63,134 nt of DNA from Bacilli bacterium (GCA_017617065.1 JAFZWP010000009.1:1-63134); one strand, 5' to 3'. Counted from the first letter of the stretch, positions 8,440-17,087 are shown. A program made the numbers and translations. The notes: generated by a model from the sequence alone, not told the origin.

Positions 8440-9306
8440 ATGAATGAATATGAAATTATTGAATTTAAAAATGATAATATCGAATTATCTGTGAATGTTT
8501 CGCCAAAAGAAGATGCAGTTTGGTTAACTCAAAAACAAATGTCAATTTTATTTGATACAAGTATTGATAATGTAAGTCTTCATATAAAGAATATCTTTAA
8601 TGATTTTGAATTAGATGATTCAGTTGTCGAGGAATCCTCGATGACTGCTTCTGATGGAAAAAAATACAAGACAAAAATATATAATTTAGATATGGTTTTA
8701 GCTGTTGGTTATAGGGTTAAATCCAAAAATGCAATATTATTTAGGAAATGGGCGAATAATATATTAAAAGAATATTTATTAAAAGGATATGTTGTTAACG
8801 AAGATAGAACTTTAATAACAAATGAAAATTATTTTAATTTGATTAACAAAGTTGATTCTATTGATTCTAGATTAAAAATCATTGAAAATAATGAACAATA
8901 TTATAATAACGAAAAACTAATAGTTAATGGTGAATTGTTTGATGCTATTACATATTTAGAGGGATTAGTTTCTAAAACAAAATTGTTTATTCTTTTAGTG
9001 GATCCTTATGTTGATTCTAAGGCTTTAAATATTTTAAAGAATACAAATGATAATATAAAAATTAATATAATTACATCATCAAAGTCAAAATTATCTAAAA
9101 TAGATATCAATTCATTTGTTAAACAATATAATAGAAAAATCGATATAAATATTAATGATGATTTTCATGATAGATATTTGTTTATTGATGATAAGGTCTT
9201 TCATCTAGGCGCTTCAATTAATTATATTGGCAAGAAAATATCACAGATTAATGAAGTAGAAGACGAAGTTATCAAAGATTATTTATGGGAAAGAGTAGGA
9301 TTATAA
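8440..9306 (+). CDS. RhuM-family N-terminus fused to a PLD-like HDRY domain
   Basis: Residues 1-120 match the virulence-protein RhuM family (WLTQKQMSILFDTS, HIKNIF, SSMTASDGKKYKTKIYNLDM, AVGYRVKSKNAILFRKWANN), a group often found beside mobile and defence genes. A linker with coiled-coil character follows (120-165). Residues 170-285 form a second domain with LFILLVDPYVDSKAL, FHDRYLFIDD and FHLGASINYIGK, which looks like a phospholipase-D-fold module in which the usual HxK is HDR. The same C-terminal domain occurs in the ORF6N protein at 43598. It has its own promoter and precedes an HTH-acetyltransferase gene by 2 bases. Function unknown; DNA or nucleotide processing or defence is a guess. 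Confidence 0.72.
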   Translation: MNEYEIIEFKNDNIELSVNVSPKEDAVWLTQKQMSILFDTSIDNVSLHIKNIFNDFELDDSVVEESSMTASDGKKYKTKIYNLDMVLAVGYRVKSKNAILFRKWANNILKEYLLKGYVVNEDRTLITNENYFNLINKVDSIDSRLKIIENNEQYYNNEKLIVNGELFDAITYLEGLVSKTKLFILLVDPYVDSKALNILKNTNDNIKINIITSSKSKLSKIDINSFVKQYNRKIDININDDFHDRYLFIDDKVFHLGASINYIGKKISQINEVEDEVIKDYLWERVGL

Positions 9307-9308
9307 TT

Positions 9309-10199
9309 ATGTCAAATAACTTTGGAGAAAAAGTAAAAAAAATTAGAAAACAAGCAGGCTTAAATCAAGATGAATTCGCCAAAGAATTAGGATACACATC
9401 CAGATCAACTATTAATAAAATTGAAAAAGGTATTAATGATATGAGTTATGATAAGCTTGAATTATTAATTCGTAAATTCAATGTTGAAGTTGATAATTTA
9501 TTTGAAGATTTACTGTCTCAAGCTGGTGGAACTATTATAGATGAAAAGGAAATTAGGAATATAAAAACACCAGATCCTGATTATAGATATCCTAAGGCTG
9601 GAGTATATTATATGACTAATATAAAGGCAACAATAACTAGACCAAATATTATTGTTGGTGATTTTTCATATTATACAGGCAAAGATTTTGAATCTAGAGT
9701 AACACATCATTATGTATTTTTAGGTGACAAATTAATAATTGGAAAATTCTGCCAAATAGGTAATAATGTTGAATTCATTATGAACGGCGCTAATCATCAA
9801 ATGAATGCTGTTTCAACATTTCCTTTTTATGTGATGGATGGATGGAATAAAATAGCTAAAGTACCAGAGTTAAATGAATTACCATATAAAGGTGATACAA
9901 TAGTAGGAAACGATGTTTGGATTGGGGAGAATGTAACAATTTTACCAGGTGTTCATATTGGTAATGGTGCTATCATTGGTGCTAATTCAGTAGTTGCTAA
10001 AGATATACCTGCATATTCAATATGTGCTGGTAACCCATGTGTATTAAAGAAATATAGATTTGATGATGAATTGATATCTTTATTAGAAAAAATAAGATGG
10101 TGGGATAAGGGAGTAGAAGAAATAAAAAAATTAATTCCATTATTATCAAATTCAGATATAGATTATGTAAAAGAAGAATTAAAAAAAATGCACCAATAA
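9309..10199 (+). CDS. XRE-type HTH fused to Vat/CatB-like hexapeptide acetyltransferase
   Basis: Residues 3-65 are a lambda-repressor-type HTH (KVKKIRKQAGLNQDEFAKEL, STINKIEKG). After a linker (66-95), residues 96-290 are a left-handed beta-helix O-acetyltransferase of the xenobiotic (CatB/Vat) class, with THHYVFLGDKLIIGKFCQIG, MNGANHQMNAVSTFPF (catalytic His), the repeats VGNDVWIGENVTILPG and IGNGAIIGANSVV, and AGNPCVLKKYRF. Members of this class acetylate chloramphenicol or streptogramin A, but many are sugar or lipid acetyltransferases, so resistance is not established. The ATG at 9309 is preferred over 9285, which lies inside the previous gene. An HTH on the same chain suggests autoregulation (inference). 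Confidence 0.8.
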   Translation: MSNNFGEKVKKIRKQAGLNQDEFAKELGYTSRSTINKIEKGINDMSYDKLELLIRKFNVEVDNLFEDLLSQAGGTIIDEKEIRNIKTPDPDYRYPKAGVYYMTNIKATITRPNIIVGDFSYYTGKDFESRVTHHYVFLGDKLIIGKFCQIGNNVEFIMNGANHQMNAVSTFPFYVMDGWNKIAKVPELNELPYKGDTIVGNDVWIGENVTILPGVHIGNGAIIGANSVVAKDIPAYSICAGNPCVLKKYRFDDELISLLEKIRWWDKGVEEIKKLIPLLSNSDIDYVKEELKKMHQ

Positions 10200-10217
10200 C
10201 TGAAATGGTGCATTTTT
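10188..10217 (+). terminator. Terminator of acetyltransferase gene
   Basis: Stem ATGCACCA (10188-10195) with TGGTGCAT (10206-10213), then T's; the 5' arm lies in the last codons. A second hairpin, CCTTAT (10225-10230) with ATAAGG (10245-10250) plus T6, follows at 10225-10257. Confidence 0.75.
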
Positions 10218-10258
10218 AAAGTCTCCTTATTTTGTTTTATACTGATAAGGCTTTTTTA

Positions 10259-10287
10259 AAATCTGTCATATAAAGTGTGCTCATTAG
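10259..10287. repeat. 29-bp direct repeat, copy 1
   Basis: AAATCTGTCATA, one variable base, AAAGTG, one variable base, GCTCATTAG. A second copy at 11810-11838 differs at only those two positions (both C/T). The two copies bracket the AlbA_2 gene, and each follows a terminator. Confidence 0.85.
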
Positions 10288-10336
10288 AGCAGGCCTGATA
10301 TCAACGATTTTATTATCGTAGGCATCAGGCCTTTTC
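10288..10336 (+). repeat. Hairpin, copy B of the repeated terminator-like element
   Basis: Outer stem AGGCCTGAT with ATCAGGCCT, inner stem ACGAT with ATCGT, and a short T-tract after it. It shares ATATCAACGATT with copies A (8276) and C (39288). Confidence 0.7.
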
Positions 10337-10360
10337 TTATTGCTGTAATAACATAAAAAT

Positions 10361-10404
10361 AATGTGACAAATAATGTGACAAATAATGTGACACGTGATA
10401 TAAT
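10361..10404 (+). promoter_or_regulatory. Promoter with three tandem AATGTGACA repeats
   Basis: Three 12-base-spaced direct repeats AATGTGACA begin at 10361, 10373 and 10385. The GTGACA of the second serves as a -35 box (10376-10381), 17 bases from TATAAT (10399-10404). The array therefore overlaps the polymerase site and is a likely operator for the following HTH-bearing regulator. The ATG at 10364 lies upstream of this promoter and cannot be the start. Confidence 0.6.
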
Positions 10405-10426
10405 GATATTGGATGGAGGTCGTATT

Positions 10427-11755
10427 GTGAATTTTGGAAAAGAAAATGAATTATTAGAATTTAAGTTAACAACTAAGGAGTTAGACGATTCATTAATTGA
10501 TATATCAGCAATACTTAATAAACACGGTGGAGGTGTCTTATACTTTGGTGTTAAGAATGATGGAGATTTAATAGGTTTCCAAATTGGAAATTCCACCGAA
10601 CGCGATATTTCAAGAAGGATATATGAAAAAATTAAACCACAAATTTTTCCTACAATTGAATCAAATACTGAACTTGGCTATATCAAAGTAACTTTCAGTG
10701 GAAAAGAAAAGCCTTATTCAGCAAATGGAAGATACTATATTAGAGTAGGCGATGAAAGCAGAGAAATGACACCATTTGAATTGTCTCAAATGATTATGAA
10801 TATTAATTATAAAAACTGGGAAAAGCAAATTTCAGATTCCACAGTAAATGATATCGATGAAATACATTTAAGACAATTTTTAGAAAAAGCGATAAGTTGT
10901 AAAAGATTGCCAGAAATGGCGTATGATAAATTGTTGTTACTAGATAAACTCAGTCTTTTGTATGATGATAAAATCCATCTTAATAATGCTGGAAAATATC
11001 TTTTTTCAAATAAAGGACCAATTCAACTAAAAATGGCGGTTTTTGCAACCAACGAAAAAAGAACTTTCATTGATATTTCGCCAGTCAACGGTAATATTTT
11101 TGAACTTATGTTTGAATCGGAAAAATACATTAAAAAGAATATTAATTGGAATGTAACAATAAATGGTTTTGAGAGAATAGAGACTCCAGAAATACCTGTT
11201 GATGCACTTAGAGAAATAATCAATAATAGTTTTGCACATGCTAATTATTTAAGTATGAGTAAAAACGAAATTGACATATTTCCAAATAGAATTTCAATAT
11301 ATAATCCTGGTTCGTTTCCGGATGATATAACTCCGGAAGACTATGTTCAAGGTACACTTTCTTCAAAAATTAGGAACGAATTAATATGTGATGTTTTGTA
11401 CAAATGTAGAGCAATAGAAGCTTGGGGAACTGGTTTTAAAAATGCCTATGCTTTGTGTAATGATGCTAATATAAAATGTTCTTACGAAAAAGAATTGGAT
11501 GGTTTTTGGTTCATATTATACAGAAAAAATGTCACAACAAATATCACAATAAATGGCACAATAAAACTAACAGAACTTGAGCAATTAGTATTAAATGAAA
11601 TAGAATTAGATCCTTATGTCACAAGAGAAAAAATGGAAAAAAAGTATGGAAGATCATCTAGAACTTTTCAAAGAGTTTTGGATAGCTTAAAAGAAAAAAA
11701 GATGATTGAACGAAAAGGCTCCAATAAAACAGGCTATTGGGAAAAAATAAAATAA
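10427..11755 (+). CDS. AlbA_2/Schlafen-type ATP-binding transcriptional regulator
   Basis: Residues 5-115 are an AlbA_2 (Schlafen-type AAA_4) domain with ELLEFKLTTKELDDS, SAILNKHGGGVLYFGVKNDG and ANGRYYIRVGDESREM. Residues about 245-370 carry a HATPase_c_4 module (ALREIINNSFAHANY, AIEAWGTGFKNA). The last 60 residues are a winged helix (TELEQLVLNEI, SRTFQRVLDSLKEKKMIERKG). The GTG at 10427 is taken as start because GGAGG (10415-10419) is 7 bases away and a promoter lies just before it. Genes of this type are common in mobile regions; targets are unknown. The gene lies between two 29-bp direct repeats and has a terminator. Confidence 0.82.
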   Translation: MNFGKENELLEFKLTTKELDDSLIDISAILNKHGGGVLYFGVKNDGDLIGFQIGNSTERDISRRIYEKIKPQIFPTIESNTELGYIKVTFSGKEKPYSANGRYYIRVGDESREMTPFELSQMIMNINYKNWEKQISDSTVNDIDEIHLRQFLEKAISCKRLPEMAYDKLLLLDKLSLLYDDKIHLNNAGKYLFSNKGPIQLKMAVFATNEKRTFIDISPVNGNIFELMFESEKYIKKNINWNVTINGFERIETPEIPVDALREIINNSFAHANYLSMSKNEIDIFPNRISIYNPGSFPDDITPEDYVQGTLSSKIRNELICDVLYKCRAIEAWGTGFKNAYALCNDANIKCSYEKELDGFWFILYRKNVTTNITINGTIKLTELEQLVLNEIELDPYVTREKMEKKYGRSSRTFQRVLDSLKEKKMIERKGSNKTGYWEKIK

Positions 11756-11771
11756 ATAATAGCAAATGCAA

Positions 11772-11809
11772 AAAAGACTAGTTTTCAAAGCACTAAGACT
11801 AGTCTTTTT
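11772..11809 (+). terminator. Terminator of AlbA_2 gene
   Basis: Stem AAGACTAG (11774-11781) with CTAGTCTT (11799-11806), followed by T's. Confidence 0.75.
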
Positions 11810-11838
11810 AAATCTGTCATACAAAGTGCGCTCATTAG
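11810..11838. repeat. 29-bp direct repeat, copy 2
   Basis: Second copy of the repeat at 10259-10287 with two transitions. After GCTCATTAG it diverges from copy 1 and lacks the hairpin element. Confidence 0.85.
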
Positions 11839-11890
11839 GAAGAACTTTTTTATATTAATTAATGTTAATCTTTAAAATACACTAGTTTTG

Positions 11891-11899
11891 TGTTAATAT
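11891..11899 (+). promoter_or_regulatory. Extended -10 promoter of the glycine cleavage operon
   Basis: TGtTAATAT (11891-11899) ends only 6 bases before the ATG at 11906 and no ribosome site lies between, so the mRNA may be leaderless. No glycine riboswitch fits in the 67-base gap after the upstream repeat. Confidence 0.45.
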
Positions 11900-11905
11900 G
11901 GATAT

Positions 11906-13966
11906 ATGAAATATTATGAATTTGAAACAACTGAATATCCTATTAGTTATTACTTAGCGAAAGAAGAATACTTATTAACTAAAAATGAAGAAGCATTTTT
12001 TGTTTGGAATAATGCTCCTGGTATTGTAATTGGTAAAAACCAAGTTCTAGAAGATGAAGTAAATGTAGCTAAGGCAAAAGAAGATGGTATTCCAATTTAC
12101 AGAAGAAAAAGTGGTGGGGGAGCAGTATATTCTGATAGCGGCTGCTTTATGTTTACTTTTATTGTTAAGAAAGATACAATTGCAAATATTTATTCTTCAT
12201 GCTTACGTAAGATTTATAAAGTATTAAAACTAGCGGGTGTTAAATGCGAAATTGGGGAAAGAAATGACATTTTAGTTGATGGAGCAAAAATCTCTGGAAG
12301 TGCCATTTATCTAAAAGGTAATTACGCAATAATGCATGGAAGTATATTGTATGATTCAAAATTAGATGATATGGCTAAATATTTAACACCATCTAAAGAA
12401 AAACTAGCTAAAAATAAAGTTGCTAGTGTAAAAAGTAGAGTAACTAATTTAAAAGGTAAAATTGATTATACAAAAATTGGCTTAATGAATTTCTTCCAAA
12501 AATCAATTGGTACAATTAAAGGAAGATTATTTGATAGCGAAGAAAAAGTTATTGAAAAATTATCATCTAAATATGAAGATGAAGCATGGCTAGCGGGAAA
12601 TAACTTAGTATCTAACTATAAAGTAAGTAAAAGATTTCCGAGTGGCATGATTACATTTAATGCTAAGCTAGTAAAGAAAGTAATCGAAGAAGTTAGGATT
12701 ACTGGTGACTTCTTTGAAAATTATGATGTCCATACATTAGAACAGAACTTTATTGGGTCTAGAATTTTTGAAATTAGTAAAGTTATTGATAAATTAAATA
12801 TTCCTAAATTTATTTATGGAATAACTAATGAAGATTTTAAATCATTATTTATGACAGTGGAGGAAAAAAAGAAAACAGTGGAAGAAAAGAAAACTTGTTT
12901 ATATAATAACCATCTAAAACATAATGCTAAGATGGTAGAGTTTGGTGGCTTTTCAATGCCGCTGGAATATAGTGGTATTAGCGAAGAACACTTCGCTGTT
13001 AGAAATGATGCGGGATTATTTGATTGTAGCCATATGGGTGAGGTTAAAATTAGTGGGCCAAGTACAATCGATTTTCTAAATTATATTTTGACTTCAAATG
13101 TTAAGGAAGTAGGTATCAATCATATGCTATATGGTATGATGCTTTACGAAGATGGAACAGTAGTTGATGACTTAATGGTATACAAATATAAAGATGATGA
13201 ATGCATGCTTGTAGTCAATGCCTCAAATATTGAAAAAGATATCGAAAACATTAATAAATATGCATCTAAGTTTAATGTGAAAGTAGAAAACTTATCGGAT
13301 GTGTGCGGAAAGATTGACTTGCAAGGACCTAAGGCTAAAGATTATTTAGCTAACTTTACTAGTTTTGATTTGGATTCATTAAAGTTTTTCAACTTCGCAT
13401 ATATTGAAATTGATGGTATGCACTTCAATATATCAAGAAGTGGTTACACTGGATCTGATGGCTTTGAAATATATGGAGCTAATAAAGATATAGTTGACCT
13501 ATTCGAAGATTTATTAGAAACAGGTGTTACTCCTTGTGGCTTAGGTTGTAGAGACACATTAAGGTTTGAAGCAGCGTTACCTTTATATGGCCACGAACTA
13601 AGTGATAAAATCACACCACTTGAAGCTGGCTTAAATTATGCGGTTAGCTTTGATAAAGGTAATTTCGTTGGTCGTGATGTTTTAGTTAAACAAAAAGAGA
13701 CAGGTGTAAAGAAAAGACTTGTTGGTCTAGAATTAAAAGATAGAGGTATAGCAAGAGGTGATTATAAACTATTTAGTGAAGGTAAAGAAATAGGATATAT
13801 CACAACGGGTTATATGATTCCTGGAACACAAAACTCTTATGCATTAGGTTTTGTAAGTAGAAAGTATGCAAAAATTGGTACGGAAATTGAAGTACAAATT
13901 AGAAATAGATTAGTTAAAATGGAAGTAAGAGATAAGAAATTCTTAAAGAAAGAATACGTTAAGTAA
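11906..13966 (+). CDS. Lipoate-protein ligase A fused to aminomethyltransferase GcvT
   Basis: One 686-residue chain with two enzymes. Residues 1-320 are LplA (FVWNNAPGIVIGKNQ, RRKSGGGAVYSD, KISGSAIYLKGNYAIMHGSI), which ligates free lipoate to the H protein. Residues 335-686 are GcvT, the T protein that moves the methylene from aminomethyl-lipoyl-H to tetrahydrofolate (MVEFGGFSMPLEYSGI, DCSHMGEVKISG, DDLMVYKY, YTGSDGFEIY, LGCRDTLRFEA). A short charged linker contains the repeat TVEEKK twice. No stop interrupts the join, so it is a real fusion. A GTG in the linker lies 14 bases after GGAGG, leaving room for a separate GcvT product (weak). It heads the operon gcvH-gcvPA-gcvPB-lpd. Confidence 0.93.
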   Translation: MKYYEFETTEYPISYYLAKEEYLLTKNEEAFFVWNNAPGIVIGKNQVLEDEVNVAKAKEDGIPIYRRKSGGGAVYSDSGCFMFTFIVKKDTIANIYSSCLRKIYKVLKLAGVKCEIGERNDILVDGAKISGSAIYLKGNYAIMHGSILYDSKLDDMAKYLTPSKEKLAKNKVASVKSRVTNLKGKIDYTKIGLMNFFQKSIGTIKGRLFDSEEKVIEKLSSKYEDEAWLAGNNLVSNYKVSKRFPSGMITFNAKLVKKVIEEVRITGDFFENYDVHTLEQNFIGSRIFEISKVIDKLNIPKFIYGITNEDFKSLFMTVEEKKKTVEEKKTCLYNNHLKHNAKMVEFGGFSMPLEYSGISEEHFAVRNDAGLFDCSHMGEVKISGPSTIDFLNYILTSNVKEVGINHMLYGMMLYEDGTVVDDLMVYKYKDDECMLVVNASNIEKDIENINKYASKFNVKVENLSDVCGKIDLQGPKAKDYLANFTSFDLDSLKFFNFAYIEIDGMHFNISRSGYTGSDGFEIYGANKDIVDLFEDLLETGVTPCGLGCRDTLRFEAALPLYGHELSDKITPLEAGLNYAVSFDKGNFVGRDVLVKQKETGVKKRLVGLELKDRGIARGDYKLFSEGKEIGYITTGYMIPGTQNSYALGFVSRKYAKIGTEIEVQIRNRLVKMEVRDKKFLKKEYVK

Positions 13967-13976
13967 GGAGATAATT

Positions 13977-14354
13977 ATGTATAAAGTATTAGAAAATTTA
14001 AAATATGCTAAGACTCATGAATGGGTTATGGTTGATGGGGATATCGCAACAGTTGGAATTACTGATTATGCCCAAGCAAGTTTAGGTACAGTTGTGTATG
14101 TGGAAGGGTATGAAATTGGTGAACATGTTGATCAAGGAGCTGAATGTGGAGCTGTAGAAAGCGTAAAAGCAGCTAGTGATATTATGGCTCCAGTTAGTGG
14201 AGATATCATCGATATCAATGAAGATGTTATCAATGACCCAGAATTACTTAATAAAGATCCTTATGCAAACTGGATTTTGAAGATTAGAGTTGATGATGAA
14301 GCAGAACTTGATAACTTACTAGATAGTGAAGCTTATAAGGATGAACAAAAATAA
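13977..14354 (+). CDS. gcvH: Glycine cleavage system H protein
   Basis: Lipoyl carrier that shuttles the aminomethyl group and electrons between the P, T and L proteins. The lipoylated lysine is Lys64 in AVESVKAASD; THEWV near the N-terminus and LLNKDPYANWILKI are also typical. The length of 125 residues is normal. RBS AAGGAG lies 7 bases upstream, 10 bases after the LplA-GcvT stop. The stop overlaps the next start (TAATG). The LplA part of the upstream protein presumably charges this protein with lipoate. Confidence 0.97.
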   Translation: MYKVLENLKYAKTHEWVMVDGDIATVGITDYAQASLGTVVYVEGYEIGEHVDQGAECGAVESVKAASDIMAPVSGDIIDINEDVINDPELLNKDPYANWILKIRVDDEAELDNLLDSEAYKDEQK

Positions 14355-15652
14355 TGTTTAAATATTTTCCTCATACAAGAAATGATGAAAAAGAAATGTT
14401 ATCTAAAATTAACCTACAGGAATTAGATTCATTATTTAGTGATGTACCAGAGGCTGTTAAAGTAAAAGAGATTAACATTCCTTCATCTTTATCTGAAATC
14501 GAATTAAGAAAAAAAGCAAATGCTATAGCTAGCAAAAATAAACAACTTGTTTGCTTTGCGGGAGCGGGAAGTTATGATTGTTATACTCCTAGCGTAATTA
14601 ATACTATTACTAGTCGCCAAGAGTTTTTAACTTCATATACACCATATCAAGCTGAGATATCTCAAGGAACGCTACAATACATATTTGAATATCAAACATT
14701 GATTTGTAACCTAACTGGAATGGATGTAGCTAATGCTTCAAATTATGATGGAGCAACAGCAGCTATGGAAGCAATGTTGATGGCTGTTAATCAAACACGT
14801 AAAAATACATTTATCTTACCACTTGATTTAAATCCACGAGTAGCTGATGTTGTTAAGACACTAGCTAGAATGCATGGAATTAATATTATTGAGTGCAAAG
14901 TGGAAGAGATTAATAATAATTTAGTTGATGATTTAGCAGGAGTAATACTTGCTAATCCTAACTACTATGGAGAGATTAATGATTATACTAATTTAATCAC
15001 TAATATTCATGAAAACTCTAAAGCAGTGGTAGCAATGTATGTGGATCCATCGACTTTAGCGATTTTAAAGTCGCCAGGGGAAATGGGAGCTGATATTGCT
15101 TGTGGAGATGCACAAAGCTTAGGAATTCCCCTAAGTTTTGGTGGCCCATATTTAGGTTACATGGCATGTACAAATAAATTAATGCGTAAACTTCCTGGTA
15201 GGATCGCTGGTATGACTAAAGATACTGAAGGTAAAAGAGGATATGTATTAACTTTACAAGCAAGGGAGCAACATATAAGAAGAGAAAAAGCTAATTCTAA
15301 TATTTGTTCAAACCAATCTCTAATGGCTTTACATTCTCTAGTTTATGCTAGCGTAATGGGTGAAGATGGTTTAGTTGATGTAGCTAAAAGAGCATATAAT
15401 AATGCCCATTATTTAAAAGATGAATTAGTTAAGACTGGTTTAGTAAAAGCAAATGGTAATCCATTCTTTAAAGAATTTGTTATCGAAACTAAATTTGGTG
15501 TTGATGGATTTCTTAAATATATGGAAGATGCTGGCTTTCTAGCTGGAGTTAAAATTGATAACAATCATCTGCTTGTTTGTGCTAGTGAAGTTAGGACAAA
15601 AGAAGAGATTGATGAATATGTTAAGTTAGTGGAGGCATACAATGTACGATAA
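14354..15652 (+). CDS. gcvPA: Glycine dehydrogenase (decarboxylating) subunit 1
   Basis: N-terminal half of the split P protein, which works with GcvPB to decarboxylate glycine. Recognised by FAGAGSYDCYTPSVI, TSYTPYQAEISQGTLQ, YEYQT-type helix (FEYQTLICNLTGMD), NYDGATAAMEA and LQAREQHIRREKANSNIC. At 432 residues it is slightly shorter than the usual 445-450. It starts on the stop of gcvH (1-base overlap) and overlaps gcvPB by 11 bases. Confidence 0.96.
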   Translation: MFKYFPHTRNDEKEMLSKINLQELDSLFSDVPEAVKVKEINIPSSLSEIELRKKANAIASKNKQLVCFAGAGSYDCYTPSVINTITSRQEFLTSYTPYQAEISQGTLQYIFEYQTLICNLTGMDVANASNYDGATAAMEAMLMAVNQTRKNTFILPLDLNPRVADVVKTLARMHGINIIECKVEEINNNLVDDLAGVILANPNYYGEINDYTNLITNIHENSKAVVAMYVDPSTLAILKSPGEMGADIACGDAQSLGIPLSFGGPYLGYMACTNKLMRKLPGRIAGMTKDTEGKRGYVLTLQAREQHIRREKANSNICSNQSLMALHSLVYASVMGEDGLVDVAKRAYNNAHYLKDELVKTGLVKANGNPFFKEFVIETKFGVDGFLKYMEDAGFLAGVKIDNNHLLVCASEVRTKEEIDEYVKLVEAYNVR

Positions 15653-17087
15653 ACTAATTTACGAATTATCAAAACCAGGAAGACGCGCTTATTCTTTGCC
15701 TAAGAGTGAAGTTAAAGAATACAGTTTAGACAAACAGTTTGCTAGATCTACTAGCCTAGATTTAGCTAGTGTAAGTGAACTCGATGTAGTAAGACATTAT
15801 ACAAAGTTATCACTTAAAAACTTTGGTGTTGATCAAGGCTTTTATCCACTTGGATCATGCACAATGAAATATAACCCTAAGATTGATGAAGAAATTGCCT
15901 CATTACCAAATTTTAAAAACATTCATCCATTGCAAGATGAAGATAGTTTCCAAGGAATGATGCAAATATATTATGAAACTTCAGAATTACTTAGTGAAAT
16001 TACGGGAATGGCTGAATTTACATTTAATCCATTTGCGGGTGCTCATGGAGAATTAACAGGCTTAATGATTATGAAACAATATCACCTAAATAGAGGTGAT
16101 ACTAAGCGTACTAAAGTAATCGTGCCTGATTCAGCTCATGGAACTAATCCTGCAAGTAGTGCATTATGTGGCTTTGAAGTAGTACAAGTAGCATCGACTG
16201 AAAATGGAACAGTTGATATTAATGCTCTAAAACCATTACTAGATGATACAGTAGCTGGTATTATGATGACTAATCCTAATACTGTTGGTATATTTGAATC
16301 AGATATTTTAGAAATAGCTAAGTTGATGCATGAAAATGGAAGCTTACTTTATTATGATGGTGCTAACCTAAATGCTATTTTAGGAGTTGCAAAGCCTGCT
16401 TTAATGGGCTTTGACATTATGCATATCAATTTGCATAAAACATTTGCTACTCCTCATGGAGGAGGAGGCCCTGGAAGTGGTGCAGTTGGCGTAAGGGCTG
16501 ATTTAGTAGATTTACTTCCAAGCCCTCGTATTAAATTAGAAAATGGTAAATATCATTTTTATAACACTAGCCCACTTAGAGTATCAGGATTCTATGGAAA
16601 TGCTAATGTAGTTATTAAAGCATGGTGCTATATTTTATCTTTAGGAAAAGAAAATATAGCAAACGTTGCTAAATATGCAGTACTAAATGCTAATTATGTA
16701 AAAGAGAGTCTAAAAGATTATTACAAATTACCAATTAGTAATATTTGTAAACATGAAGTAGTATTTGATGGCTTAATTAGTGGTGCTGCATCGACTTTAG
16801 ATGTAGCTAAGAGATTACTTGATTATGGATATCATCCACCTACAATCTATTTCCCACTTTTATTCCATCAAGCATTGATGATAGAGCCAACGGAAAATGA
16901 ATCTAAAGAAACCTTAGATGAATTTATTGATTGTTTAATTAATATTGCCAAAGAAGCAGAAACTAATCCAGAAATACTTCACAATGCTCCACATACTACA
17001 ATCGTTAAGAGATTAGATGATGTGCTAGCCGCAAGACGTCCAATTTTAACTTATAAAGATTATTTACAAAATAAAGATACATTTTAG
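15642..17087 (+). CDS. gcvPB: Glycine dehydrogenase (decarboxylating) subunit 2
   Basis: C-terminal half of the P protein and the PLP-binding subunit. PLP attaches to Lys266 in HINLHKTFATPHGGGGPGSG. Other family signatures are DQGFYPLGSCTMKYNPK, FAGAHGELTG, HGTNPASSA and the C-terminal NAPHTT. The length of 481 residues is usual. RBS GTGGAGG lies inside the end of gcvPA (11-base overlap), giving coupled synthesis of equal subunits. Confidence 0.97.
   Translation: MYDKLIYELSKPGRRAYSLPKSEVKEYSLDKQFARSTSLDLASVSELDVVRHYTKLSLKNFGVDQGFYPLGSCTMKYNPKIDEEIASLPNFKNIHPLQDEDSFQGMMQIYYETSELLSEITGMAEFTFNPFAGAHGELTGLMIMKQYHLNRGDTKRTKVIVPDSAHGTNPASSALCGFEVVQVASTENGTVDINALKPLLDDTVAGIMMTNPNTVGIFESDILEIAKLMHENGSLLYYDGANLNAILGVAKPALMGFDIMHINLHKTFATPHGGGGPGSGAVGVRADLVDLLPSPRIKLENGKYHFYNTSPLRVSGFYGNANVVIKAWCYILSLGKENIANVAKYAVLNANYVKESLKDYYKLPISNICKHEVVFDGLISGAASTLDVAKRLLDYGYHPPTIYFPLLFHQALMIEPTENESKETLDEFIDCLINIAKEAETNPEILHNAPHTTIVKRLDDVLAARRPILTYKDYLQNKDTF

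Noticed and set aside
10364..10426. Upstream ATG for the AlbA_2 gene
   Set aside because: It precedes the -35 and -10 boxes; the GTG at 10427 has GGAGG at proper spacing.
11838..11905. Glycine riboswitch ahead of the glycine cleavage operon
   Set aside because: The gap is too short and no conserved aptamer core is seen.
12850..12900. Frameshifted or mis-assembled join of lplA and gcvT
   Set aside because: The frame is continuous through a low-complexity charged linker with both domains complete, so a true fusion is more likely.
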